From positions 1-38,572 of the forward strand of contig NZ_JARWOV010000084.1 of the NCBI RefSeq assembly GCF_029868855.1: a stretch of DNA of 38,572 nt, read 5' to 3'. Below are positions 31,213-38,572 of the stretch, one piece after another. Every line of letters begins with the position of its first letter. Position 1 is the stretch's first letter. The notes under the pieces are model-generated. The model had not been told where the DNA came from and did not search any database. It saw nothing but the letters and a program-made list of their open reading frames with translations. The position numbers and the translations under genes were made by a program. Origin of the DNA: Nocardia carnea. Its GTDB lineage: Bacteria > Actinomycetota > Actinomycetes > Mycobacteriales > Mycobacteriaceae.

Positions 31213-33630
31213 ATGCTGTTCGATATCGCCGATGACCAGGAGTTCTTCCGCTCCACCACGGCAAAGTTCCTGAGCGCGCGCGCCCAGCGGGACGAAATCC
31301 GCGAGTTGCGCCACGACGAGCACGGATTCGCGGCCGGCTACTGGCGTGGTGGGGCCGAATTGGGCTGGACGTCCCTGCTGGTGAGTGAGGAGGGCGGCGG
31401 CGGATCGATCAGTGGGCGGCCTGTTGTCGATCTGACGTTGATCGCCTATGAATTCGGGCGGCATGCGGCGCCCGGGCCGCTGGTGCCGGCCAATATCGTA
31501 GCTGCCGCGCTGTCCCGCAGCGGGTCGCATCCGGAGGTACTCGGCGAACTGCTGTCGGGAGAATCCCTCGCGACCTGGTGCCACGCCGAGCCACCGCCGC
31601 GGCGCGGGGTCGGGCTCGATATCCGAGTGGACGGCGACGAGCTGGTGCTCAACGGTCGCAAACAGCCCGTCGAGTCGGCTGGGGTGGCGCGATATCTGCT
31701 GGTCACCGGCTTGTGTGCGAGCCGGGTCACGCAGGTCCTGGTTCCGGTGGAAAGCACGGGAATCACCGTGACCCCGCTGCGTTCGCCCGACCTCACGCGC
31801 CGTTTCTCGGCGGTCGCGTTCGACAATGTGCGGGTTCCGCGCAGCGCGCTGGTGGGTGAGCTCGGCGGGGCGGAGCAGCAGGTCGCCTGGCAGCTGGAGG
31901 TGGCGGTCGTAGTGCAGTGCGCGGAAACCGTGGGCGCGATGCAGACCGGTTTCGAGATGGCGCTGGACTGGATGGCGGACAGGTATTCGTTCGGTCGGCC
32001 GCTGGCGTCGTATCAGGCGCTCAAGCACCGGACGGCCGATCTGAAATCGTGGCTCGAGGCGGCGCACGCGATCGCCGACACCGCCGCCGCGGCGGTCGGC
32101 GAGCGCCGGGCGGATTCGGGTGAACTGGTGGCTGTCGCGCAGGCGTTCGTCGGCCATTACGGGCCCGAGCTGCTGCAGGACTGTGTGCAGCTGCACGGTG
32201 GGATCGGGCTGACGTTCGAGCACGACCTGCATTTGTTCCTGCGCCGCGCCACCGTGAACCGCACCCTGTACGGTACGCCGGCCGAACACCGCCGGAATCT
32301 GGCCGACCGGTTGATCGAGCAGTACGGGCTGCGCGCGAGGGGCTCGGAGCCGGTGGTGGAGAACGTCCACACCGGGCCGTCGTTCGAGCCGGATGAGCAG
32401 AGCGTGAACGAGGACGTCGAGGACTTCCGCCTGCGGGCCAGAGAATGGATACGCGCCCACCTGGGCCCGTTCCGGCCCGAAGCCGTTGCCGGGCTGCGGA
32501 AGGTGACGCGCGAGGAGGAGCTGGCGGCCGTCGGCAATGACCGGCGGTTGCAGCGCAAACTCTACGATGCCGGGTTCGCCGGTATCGCCATCCCGGTCGA
32601 ATACGGCGGCCGTGGGCTCACCGCCGCGCATCAGCGGGCGTTCACCGAGGAAATGGCCGGGTTCGAGTACCCGTCGCGGTGCCAGGTGCCCACCCTGTCG
32701 CCGTGCGCGGCGGTGCTACTGGATTTCGGGACCGAGGAGCAGAAGCGGCGCCATATTCCGGCGATGCTGCGCGGGGAGGAGATCTGGATGCAGTTCCTCT
32801 CCGAACCGTCCGGCGGCTCCGATGTCGCGGGGGCGGTGACCACCGCGGTGCGTGACGGTGACGACTGGGTGATCAACGGCGCCAAGATCTGGACCACCGG
32901 CGCCTGGTATTCCGATTGGGCGCTGTGCCTGGCCCGTACCAACTGGGATGTGCCGAAACATCGCGGGCTCACGGTTTTCATCCTGCCCATCCACCAGCCG
33001 GGGATCGAGGTGCACCAGATCGAGATGCTCAACGGTGCCCGGGAGTTCTGCCAGGAGTTCCTCACCGATGTGCGGGTGCCGGATTCCGACCGGATCGGCG
33101 AGGTCGACGGCGGCTGGACCGTCGGGACCCGCTGGATGTCGCACGAACGGCTGCTGTCGGAATCGCCCTACGTCACGGTGCCCGCGAAACCTGCGATCTC
33201 CGATCGGTCGCCGGTGGAGATCGCCTGCCGGGCCGGGACCGTCGACGAGCCGGGCGTGCGCGACCTCATCGGTGAGGACCGGATGCTGGACCTCGTCGGT
33301 ACCGCGCTGCAGCGGCGGCTCGGCACCGGGATGGCGTCCGGTCGTATCCCCGATCAGTCGGCGGCCCTCGGGCGCCTGTTCCGTGGTGTCGCCGAATCGC
33401 GCCGGGCGACCATAGAATTCGAGGTCGCGGGTGGCGCGGTCTGGGACGAGGAGTTCGGCGACGCCGGCGATGTGTTCCTGATGCGGCAGGTGAGCTGCAT
33501 CGGCGGCGGCACCACCGAAATGGCCCGCAACGTGATCAGCGAACGGGTGCTCGGTATGCCCCGGGAAGCGCGGAACGACCACACTGTGCCGTTCCGGGAG
33601 GTACCGCGGGGCGGTCGCCGTACTTCCTGA
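31213..33630 (+). CDS. fused two-domain acyl-CoA dehydrogenase (FadE34-like)
   Basis: An 805-residue protein made of two complete acyl-CoA dehydrogenase domains. Domain 1 (about 1-375) ends with the FAD- and base-proximal segments DRYSFGRPLASYQALKHRTA and LQDCVQLHGGIGLTFEHDL. Domain 2 (about 405-785) has FLSEPSGGSDVAGAVTTAV and DWVINGAKIWTTGAWYSDW, and ends with SCIGGGTTEMARNVISERVL. Mycobacterial FadE34 is a similar fusion of the alpha and beta halves of the heterotetrameric steroid-type dehydrogenases. It oxidises an acyl-CoA to an enoyl-CoA using FAD. A bulky or cyclic substrate is inferred. Ribosome site AGAAGTGAG. Confidence 0.92.
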   Translation: MLFDIADDQEFFRSTTAKFLSARAQRDEIRELRHDEHGFAAGYWRGGAELGWTSLLVSEEGGGGSISGRPVVDLTLIAYEFGRHAAPGPLVPANIVAAALSRSGSHPEVLGELLSGESLATWCHAEPPPRRGVGLDIRVDGDELVLNGRKQPVESAGVARYLLVTGLCASRVTQVLVPVESTGITVTPLRSPDLTRRFSAVAFDNVRVPRSALVGELGGAEQQVAWQLEVAVVVQCAETVGAMQTGFEMALDWMADRYSFGRPLASYQALKHRTADLKSWLEAAHAIADTAAAAVGERRADSGELVAVAQAFVGHYGPELLQDCVQLHGGIGLTFEHDLHLFLRRATVNRTLYGTPAEHRRNLADRLIEQYGLRARGSEPVVENVHTGPSFEPDEQSVNEDVEDFRLRAREWIRAHLGPFRPEAVAGLRKVTREEELAAVGNDRRLQRKLYDAGFAGIAIPVEYGGRGLTAAHQRAFTEEMAGFEYPSRCQVPTLSPCAAVLLDFGTEEQKRRHIPAMLRGEEIWMQFLSEPSGGSDVAGAVTTAVRDGDDWVINGAKIWTTGAWYSDWALCLARTNWDVPKHRGLTVFILPIHQPGIEVHQIEMLNGAREFCQEFLTDVRVPDSDRIGEVDGGWTVGTRWMSHERLLSESPYVTVPAKPAISDRSPVEIACRAGTVDEPGVRDLIGEDRMLDLVGTALQRRLGTGMASGRIPDQSAALGRLFRGVAESRRATIEFEVAGGAVWDEEFGDAGDVFLMRQVSCIGGGTTEMARNVISERVLGMPREARNDHTVPFREVPRGGRRTS

Positions 33631-33673
33631 TCGACGCCGTGCGCCGGTGGGCCAGGGTTCGGTATGTGCGGGG

Positions 33674-33727
33674 TCGGCCCGCCGGGACGGAGCGGGCCGA
33701 AGCCGGGCGGTAGCTGCCCGCCCGGCT
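33674..33727. terminator. two back-to-back perfect hairpins, convergent terminator
   Basis: Hairpin 1: TCGGCCCGC (33674-33682) pairs with GCGGGCCGA (33692-33700), a 9-bp stem. Hairpin 2 begins at the very next base: AGCCGGGCGG (33701-33710) pairs with CCGCCCGGCT (33718-33727), a 10-bp stem with a 7-base loop. They lie between two converging genes and can stop transcription from both sides. Confidence 0.75.
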
Positions 33728-33736
33728 CACGATCGG

Positions 33737-34174
33737 TCAGACGGTGACGCTGACCTCGCCCGGATTCGTGCTCATCGTGACGACCACCGGGCCCGGGCCG
33801 GTGTCGGCCAGCGCCCGGTGGTAACCGTGATCGGTGGGGAACCAGCCGCCGGGGGCAGGAACCGACGAGACGGCGACTTCCTCGGAACCGGTGGCGCCGG
33901 ACGCCACATTGCGCCAGGACACCGTCGCCGACAGAGTGCACGACGGATCCGGGCGGTCCGCGCGGAACAGTACCGAGATCCCGACGCCGATGACATCGGT
34001 CGGTAGTGGAGTGACGGAAACCTGGGTGCGGACGGTGCCGGCACATCCGGGCGCGACCTCGACCCGGGCGTCCTGGAAATCGGCGGCCGTCTGGGCACCC
34101 GCAGGCGCCGCGACCGGGAGCAGTGCGGTTGCGGTGAGGGCGCCTATAGCAAACGGTCGCAAGAGCTTTCGCAA
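33737..34174 (-). CDS. small secreted protein of unknown function
   Basis: A 145-residue protein with a clear Sec signal peptide: MRKLLRPF, then a hydrophobic stretch AIGALTATALLPVAA, then a likely cleavage after AGA near residue 27. The mature part (about 118 residues) is rich in beta-forming Val/Thr/Ser and has two cysteines (44 and 79) that may form a disulfide. It starts with TTG, preceded by an AGAGGA ribosome site 8 bases upstream. I recognise no family. It is probably an exported or cell-wall-associated protein typical of mycolic-acid bacteria. Confidence 0.72.
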   Translation of the reverse strand: MRKLLRPFAIGALTATALLPVAAPAGAQTAADFQDARVEVAPGCAGTVRTQVSVTPLPTDVIGVGISVLFRADRPDPSCTLSATVSWRNVASGATGSEEVAVSSVPAPGGWFPTDHGYHRALADTGPGPVVVTMSTNPGEVSVTV

Positions 34175-34263
34175 GAGAATATTCCTCTCAAAAAACGGGG
34201 TTCCGGGCCGGTTACCCCGGGAGCCGCCACGGGTAAACCCTTTGCTGGGTAGGTCCTGGAACG

Positions 34264-34311
34264 ACCGCGCCCGCCGCGGGATCCGACCTTACCGCCGCCC
34301 GCGGGCGCGGT
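34264..34311. repeat. 11-bp perfect inverted repeat in the divergent region
   Basis: ACCGCGCCCGC (34264-34274) and GCGGGCGCGGT (34301-34311) form a perfect GC-rich stem with a 26-base loop. It lies between the divergent secreted-protein gene (start 34174) and the hypothetical gene (start 34392). Being between two 5' ends, it is unlikely to be a simple terminator. Confidence 0.5.
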
Positions 34312-34391
34312 GGGTGGATCCGGCGATCCCGCGAGGCCGGGTATGCGGCGCAGAGCCTGCATCCGGCCGGGGAACCGCATAGGCTCATGCC

Positions 34392-34853
34392 ATGGGACTC
34401 GACGTGTACGCGGTCCGGCCCAGCCAGAGCCGGGTATCCGATATGGCGGCCTTCCAGCAGCTCCAGGCGATGCCGGCGGAGGAGCGCGGGGAGTTCGGGT
34501 GGCTGCATCCGGACGATCTCGAACCGTTCGACGAACTACCGCGCGAGTTCGCGCAAGGGGGGTTGTTCTGGCCCTCCGACGGCGATCCGACCGGGTTCCG
34601 CGGGCAGGTGTACGAGAAATGGGTGTCCGACGAGTTCGGGCTGAGCCTGTACGAGCTGTTCGACCCCGACGATGTGCGCGGATTCGTGGAACGGCTGGAC
34701 GAATGGCTCGGCCGGGCCGAATCGGGGGACGCGGAGATACCGCTGTTCGGTGCCGACAGTGACGACGGGCACGCGCTGACCCGGGTGCGCTCGCTGGCGG
34801 CGTATCTGCAGGCCGTGGCGGACCAGGATCTCTGGCTGTTCCCCGACTACTGA
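34392..34853 (+). CDS. hypothetical acidic protein
   Basis: A 153-residue protein with no signal peptide or membrane helix. It starts MGLDVYAVRPSQSRVSD and is rich in Asp and Glu (for example LSLYELFDPDDVRGFVERLD), with an aromatic C-terminus ending LWLFPDY. Codon use matches the neighbours, so it is likely real. I recognise no family. Its last 7 bp overlap the end of the converging ZapE-like gene. No strong ribosome site is seen at the ATG; translation may be leaderless or weak. Confidence 0.65.
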   Translation: MGLDVYAVRPSQSRVSDMAAFQQLQAMPAEERGEFGWLHPDDLEPFDELPREFAQGGLFWPSDGDPTGFRGQVYEKWVSDEFGLSLYELFDPDDVRGFVERLDEWLGRAESGDAEIPLFGADSDDGHALTRVRSLAAYLQAVADQDLWLFPDY

Positions 34854-35911
34854 CCGGCCACCGCGGCGGTGTCCGCGGCGCCCGGCAGCAGAGCCAGACG
34901 GCTGGCGGTGCGGTGGATATCTGCGGGCAGCCCGGCGCCGGACAGGCATTCGCCCAGGGGCGCGCGGGCGATGAGGTTCAGCGGAATCTGCCGGTCGCAC
35001 AGGACGTCGACGAGGTTGGCGAAACGTTGTGCGGCCTCGCGATCGGCCGTCGCCAGCACGGGAAGCCCGGACAGGGTCCAGTGGCTGTACCGATCGGCCA
35101 GGTGAAGGTAGTCGATGGTGGAGAAGGGACGGTCGCAGAGGTCCGTGAAGGCGAACCAGATCTCCGCGCCGCGTACCGCCAGGGCGGTGACGGTTCGGGT
35201 GCCGAAGGCGACCTGCCGGCGTTCGGATGGTGCCGGGATACGCAGCCCGGCCGCCGCGAGCTGGTCGCTGTTACCGGGCCACAGGTAGCGGCCGAGACCG
35301 AATCCGGTGGCCGGTGTCGGCCCGGTCTGCCGGTAATCCTGCGGGCCCGCCACTTCGACGATTTCCAGCGCATCGTCGAGCGCGACCGCGACCGGTTCGA
35401 TCAAATGATGGAACAGCGGGTTCGGCAGCAGGCCCGACGGCGGATAATTCGAGGTGGCGACCAATGTGATGCGGCGGGCGAACAATGCCTTCACGACCTT
35501 GGCGAGGATGGTGGCGTCACCGGGGTCGTGCACATGGAATTCGTCGAAGCAGACGAGCCGGGCCGCGCCGAGCAGGTCGCGGACCGCGTGTTCGGCGGCC
35601 CGGGGCTCGTGGCGGTGGGCAGCGTAGCGGGAGTGGAACTCGCGGAAGAATTCGTGGAAATGGACGCGGCGTTTGTGTCGAACAGGCACGGCGTCGTAGA
35701 AGGTGTCGACCAGCCAGCTCTTCCCCCTACCCGCGGGACCCCAGACATAGACACCACGCGGCGGCGGCCCGAAAAGGCGGCGCCCCCCGGATAATTCGTC
35801 GCCGAGGCGGCCCAGCGGGGCGGCAGCGTTGCGCTGGGAATCGTCGAGATCGAATCCCGCATCGCGTGCGGCATCGTCGAATACCGACCCCCAGTCGCTC
35901 CGTGTTCCCAC
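34847..35911 (-). CDS. zapE: ZapE/AFG1-like ATPase
   Basis: An AAA+-type ATPase of about 354 residues from the ZapE/AFG1 family. Walker A is GPAGRGKS near 58-65 and Walker B is RLVCFDEFHVHDPGDA near 127; TSNYPPSGLLPNPLFHHLIE is a family hallmark. E. coli ZapE associates with the divisome, and mitochondrial AFG1 acts in protein quality control. The exact role in actinomycetes is unknown. The start is placed at a GTG around 35911 because AAGGAGG sits 8 bases before it (5 before a GTG one codon earlier); an upstream in-frame reading to 35986 is unrelated to the family. Confidence 0.9.
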   Translation of the reverse strand: MGTRSDWGSVFDDAARDAGFDLDDSQRNAAAPLGRLGDELSGGRRLFGPPPRGVYVWGPAGRGKSWLVDTFYDAVPVRHKRRVHFHEFFREFHSRYAAHRHEPRAAEHAVRDLLGAARLVCFDEFHVHDPGDATILAKVVKALFARRITLVATSNYPPSGLLPNPLFHHLIEPVAVALDDALEIVEVAGPQDYRQTGPTPATGFGLGRYLWPGNSDQLAAAGLRIPAPSERRQVAFGTRTVTALAVRGAEIWFAFTDLCDRPFSTIDYLHLADRYSHWTLSGLPVLATADREAAQRFANLVDVLCDRQIPLNLIARAPLGECLSGAGLPADIHRTASRLALLPGAADTAAVAGQ

Positions 35912-36007
35912 CACCGGCACCTCCTTGTGACCTTGGAGCCAGCCTGGCAGGCCGGTCCCCGCGGTGCCCAGAGACGAGACACACATGTGAAAAGGATCGC
36001 GCGAACG

Positions 36008-36020
36008 GTGACGATGTCAC
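36008..36020. promoter_or_regulatory. short palindrome upstream of zapE
   Basis: GTGAC-GAT-GTCAC is a perfect inverted repeat about 100 bp upstream of the zapE start. A second palindrome, CACATGTG, is at 35982-35989. Both could be operator half-sites, but no regulator is encoded nearby. Confidence 0.3.
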
Positions 36021-36026
36021 GAAAAG

Positions 36027-36057
36027 CCGGGGGTGGTAGCCGATTCCGGACCCCCGG
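36027..36057 (-). terminator. intrinsic terminator of the monooxygenase gene
   Basis: On the minus strand, an 8-bp perfect stem (CCGGGGGT / ACCCCCGG, 15-base loop) begins 3 bases after the stop codon at 36061 and is followed by CTTTTC. A short U-run makes this the most classical terminator in the window. Confidence 0.7.
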
Positions 36058-36060
36058 GAG

Positions 36061-37527
36061 TTATGCGGCAGGCGTGAGGAGGTAGTCCTGTGGCTCCAGT
36101 CTGCGCACGCGGCGCCGGTAGCTGGTGACCGTACCGGGCCAGTTGTTGGTGATCTTTCCGGCCGCGTTGCGATACCAGCTGGTGCAGAAATTCCACGGCG
36201 TACGCTCGAGCCGTTTCTGCAGAGCGTCGTTGAACGCGCGCTCGGTTTCGGCGCGGACCTCGAGCATATGACCGGGTTTACCGGCGAGCAATTGCACGGC
36301 CTGGCGAATATACCGGGATTGCGTTTCGATCATGTAGATGATCGATCCGACCCCGAGGTTCGTATTGGGTCCGTACACCATGAAGAAATTGGGGAAATCG
36401 GGCACGGTCATCCCGTAATAGGCGTGCGCTCCGTCCGACCATGCCTCGGCCAGTTCCCGGCCGGCCCGGCCGCTGATCCGCATCGGCCACAGGAATTCGG
36501 TGCCCTTGAAACCGGTGCCGTAGATGATCACATCGGCTTCGTGGAGCCTGCCGTCGGCGGTGCGGACGCCCTGCGGGGTGATCTCGGTGACGGCGGCGGT
36601 GGTCACCTCCACATTGGGCTGTGTGAGGGCCGGAAAATAGTCGCTGGAGAACAGGGTGCGTTTACAGGCGATCGGATAATCGGGGGTGAGTTTGGCACGT
36701 AATTCGGGATCGTCGACGTTGTTGCGGAGATTCCGTGCCGCCAGACGCGCCACCAGGCGGCTGATGATCGGCAGCTCCACCAGGCCCAGCGAGGAGATCT
36801 CGGCCGTGAGCCACCAGCCCAGACGCTCGATCGAGAGCATGCCGGGAATACGGGCGAACAATTTGTGCTGTACCGGCGAATAGTCGGTATCGAATTTCGG
36901 CAGCACCCAGGCGGCGGTGCGCTGGAAAAGGGTGAGGTGGTCGACCCGCGGCTGGATCCGCGGTACGTACTGGATCGCGCTCGCGCCGGTGCCGATGCAC
37001 GCGACGCGTTTCCCGGCGAGATCCACAGTGTGATCCCACATCGCCGAATGGAATGCCTGCCCGGTGAAACTGTCTACGCCCGGGATATCCGGCATTTGCG
37101 GGCGGGAGAGCTGACCGACCGCGGAGATCAGTACCTCGGCGGTCCGGGTCGCGCCGTCGGCGGTGTGCACGGTCCAGCGGCCGGTTCTCTCGTCGAATGC
37201 GGCCTCGGTGACCTCGACGCCGAACTCGATGCGGTCGAGCAGATCGTGCCGGCGCGCGACCCCGCGCAGGTAGTCGTGGATGGCGGCCTGCCCCGAGTAG
37301 CGCTGCGGCCAATCCGGCTTCGGCTCGAACGAGTACGAGTACAGCGGTGACGGCACATCGCAGGCAGCTCCGGGGTAGGTGTTCTCCCGCCAGACTCCAC
37401 CGAGGTCCTGCGCCTTCTCCAGGATGGCGATATCGCCGAACCCGTGGCGCCGCAATTCGACGGCCACCCCGATACCGCCGAATCCGGCGCCGATCACGAG
37501 TACCGATATCCGGTGTGTCCCGCTCAT
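36061..37527 (-). CDS. flavin-binding monooxygenase, Baeyer-Villiger type
   Basis: A 488-residue FAD- and NADPH-dependent monooxygenase. The first Rossmann motif is GAGFGG (13-18), the second GTGASA (179-184), and between them is the type I Baeyer-Villiger fingerprint FTGQAFHSAMW (Phe154 to Trp164, pattern FxGxxxHxxxW). Such enzymes insert oxygen next to a ketone to give an ester or lactone; the substrate is unknown. The ATG at 37527 is chosen because the Rossmann fold starts there and GGGAGC lies upstream. The upstream in-frame extension is Pro/Arg-rich and unlike the family. It stands alone. Confidence 0.92.
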   Translation of the reverse strand: MSGTHRISVLVIGAGFGGIGVAVELRRHGFGDIAILEKAQDLGGVWRENTYPGAACDVPSPLYSYSFEPKPDWPQRYSGQAAIHDYLRGVARRHDLLDRIEFGVEVTEAAFDERTGRWTVHTADGATRTAEVLISAVGQLSRPQMPDIPGVDSFTGQAFHSAMWDHTVDLAGKRVACIGTGASAIQYVPRIQPRVDHLTLFQRTAAWVLPKFDTDYSPVQHKLFARIPGMLSIERLGWWLTAEISSLGLVELPIISRLVARLAARNLRNNVDDPELRAKLTPDYPIACKRTLFSSDYFPALTQPNVEVTTAAVTEITPQGVRTADGRLHEADVIIYGTGFKGTEFLWPMRISGRAGRELAEAWSDGAHAYYGMTVPDFPNFFMVYGPNTNLGVGSIIYMIETQSRYIRQAVQLLAGKPGHMLEVRAETERAFNDALQKRLERTPWNFCTSWYRNAAGKITNNWPGTVTSYRRRVRRLEPQDYLLTPAA

Positions 37528-37867
37528 AGCTGCTCCCTGTCCATCGGGTACGAGCGTGTCCCCTGGTGTCGTGACGCTCGGCCACCGCCTCCGGGGCCGG
37601 CACGCTCCTGCCGGGTCACGTCCGACTGTGGCTCCACTCACTGTAGGCGCGCGGTGCGGGTTCGGATCTGGACTTTCGGCCAAGTGACAGCAGACCGGGC
37701 CGAGCTGCGGCGGAACCATATCGACATCCGATCCGGATGGCCGGCCCGCATATCGGACCGCACGTCAACACGTTCACGTGGGGAAATAACGTTGCCGGGG
37801 CTTCGGTGCGGTCGATAGGGTGTCGCGGTTTGCCCATCCTGATCACGCGAAGGAGATTCGATACCCG
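37528..37867. promoter_or_regulatory. divergent intergenic region with triple CACGT and a plus-strand promoter
   Basis: This 340-bp stretch lies between the monooxygenase and FBP-type genes. CACGT occurs three times in 19 bases (37761-37765, 37769-37773, 37775-37779), the last forming the palindrome CACGTG. A promoter for the plus-strand gene is proposed: TTGCCG (37792-37797), an 18-base spacer, then TAGGGT (37816-37821). CATCC-GATCC-GGATG (37725-37739) is a further inverted repeat. No gene is supported here. Confidence 0.4.
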
Positions 37868-38356
37868 ATGGAACCCGTAACCGAACGAGAAATCAGAGCA
37901 TCGTTCGTCAACTGCTCGAAAGGTGACGCCAAACGCCTCACGGTGCCACCCGATCTGGACTCCCGTCCCTGGGATGAACTGGACTTTCTCGGCTGGTCCG
38001 ATCCGGGGTTACCCGGCCGTGCCTACCTGGTGGTACCCGAGGCGGACGGTCTCGCCGGTATCGCGCTGCGCTACGAAACCGGTGGTCCGCGCCGGTCCCA
38101 GATGTGCACGATCTGCTCGACCACTCACAGCAACGGTGGCGTCGTGCTGATGACCGCCCGTAAATCCGGCGAGGCCGGCCGTCGCGGCAACACCACCGGG
38201 ACGTACATGTGCGAGGACCTGTGTTGTTCGCTGTACGCCCGGAACAAGAAGACCCCGGCCCTCGGTCGCGCCTATCGCGACGATTTCGACCCCGGTGACC
38301 GGATCCGCCAGATCCGGCAGAACGTGACCGCGTTCCTCGGCCGGGTCCGAGCCTGA
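37868..38356 (+). CDS. FBP-domain protein (FusB/EF-G-binding type zinc finger)
   Basis: A 162-residue protein of the FBP (fibronectin-binding protein)/FusB-related group. The C-terminal treble-clef zinc finger is visible: CTIC (Cys80, Cys83) and CEDLCC (Cys115, Cys119, Cys120), with the typical TTHSNGGVVLMTARKSGEAG between them. FusB-type relatives bind elongation factor G and free it from the ribosome, which can give fusidic acid tolerance. The actinobacterial members are less studied. The ATG at 37868 is chosen on the family start; AAGGAG lies 12 bases upstream, farther than usual. Confidence 0.82.
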   Translation: MEPVTEREIRASFVNCSKGDAKRLTVPPDLDSRPWDELDFLGWSDPGLPGRAYLVVPEADGLAGIALRYETGGPRRSQMCTICSTTHSNGGVVLMTARKSGEAGRRGNTTGTYMCEDLCCSLYARNKKTPALGRAYRDDFDPGDRIRQIRQNVTAFLGRVRA

Positions 38357-38393
38357 ACATCTTCTGAATCGATCGAGACGTGAGAAAGAGGTT

Positions 38394-38572
38394 GTGGCCC
38401 ATGCGCCGACACTCGAGACCGAGCCCGCGGCATGCTCCGGATTCTGCACTACCCCGCGGACTCCGGAGCTGCCCGCATCCTCCCCGGCCGGGACGGACCG
38501 GAGCAGCCGACCAAACAAGAGAACGGTTGTCTGGCCACAGGCGTTCTGGACGACACCGATATATCCCGGACC
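38394..38572 (+). other. possible start of a gene running off the right edge
   Basis: Three plus-strand frames stay open to the edge: from GTG 38394, ATG 38401 and ATG 38432. The first has a purine-rich GAGAAAGAGG just upstream. The third reads MLRILHYPADSGAARILPGR and has codon use close to the neighbouring genes. None matches a family I recognise, and with under 180 bp visible the correct frame cannot be decided. Confidence 0.25.

Noticed and set aside
30997..31235. 80-residue plus-strand open frame after the isomerase remnant
   Set aside because: Runs into the start of the dehydrogenase gene, covers the AT-rich promoter block and has no family match.
31102..32631. 509-residue minus-strand open frame opposite the fused dehydrogenase
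   Set aside because: Antisense shadow; the other strand has unmistakable acyl-CoA dehydrogenase motifs.
1..38572. CRISPR arrays, tRNA or rRNA genes, insertion sequences, prophage or plasmid genes
   Set aside because: No regularly spaced repeats, cloverleaf-like segments, transposase, integrase or phage motifs were noticed on either strand.

Overview
The window is high-GC DNA with short intergenic gaps. It looks like a mycolic-acid-group actinomycete, most likely Nocardia or a close relative. Supporting signs are an MmpS-type protein, an EF-G2 (FusA2) paralogue, many acyl-CoA genes, a remnant of a mycothiol-type isomerase, a paired CNNM locus like one in mycobacteria, and frequent GTG/TTG starts. 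No rRNA, tRNA, CRISPR array, insertion sequence or phage gene was seen. Assignments come from reading the sequence by eye; no database search was run.

Left part (1-10.8 kb): two overlapping CNNM/HlyC-CorC membrane proteins, a TerD protein, a MerR regulator, a CPA2-type cation/proton antiporter and a small DUF7144-like membrane protein. Next come a YCII/DGPF protein and an ECF42-type sigma factor in one operon, preceded by a good match to the ECF42 promoter. An EF-G2-like GTPase and an MmpS-like protein follow.

Middle part (10.8-27 kb): a four-gene minus-strand operon (short-chain dehydrogenase, amidohydrolase, MaoC hydratase, acyl-CoA ligase) diverges from a MarR regulator across an AT-rich palindrome. 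A PaaX-type regulator then precedes a long plus-strand operon whose genes mostly overlap by a few bases: a polar-amino-acid-type ABC importer (lipoprotein, permease, ATPase), a CapA-like protein, a class III CoA-transferase, two 2-hydroxyacyl-CoA dehydratase-family subunits, an MFS transporter and a secreted or anchored CocE/NonD hydrolase. This is the most unusual part of the window. The core resembles the anaerobic Had/Fld cassette (CoA-transferase plus two dehydratase subunits) but lacks the ATP-dependent activator. By eye, both subunits have lost two of the three cluster-binding cysteines. It may be a cluster-altered, oxygen-tolerant derivative devoted to an acid or ester that is imported and CoA-activated.

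Right part (27-38.6 kb): an AlkD-like repair protein, a membrane-anchored NERD protein, a TetR regulator diverging from an O-methyltransferase, a frameshifted mycothiol-isomerase-like remnant, a natural two-domain acyl-CoA dehydrogenase fusion, a small secreted protein, a hypothetical protein, a ZapE-like ATPase, a Baeyer-Villiger-type monooxygenase and an FBP/FusB-like zinc protein. Several perfect hairpins mark gene ends here, including two back to back at 33674-33727.
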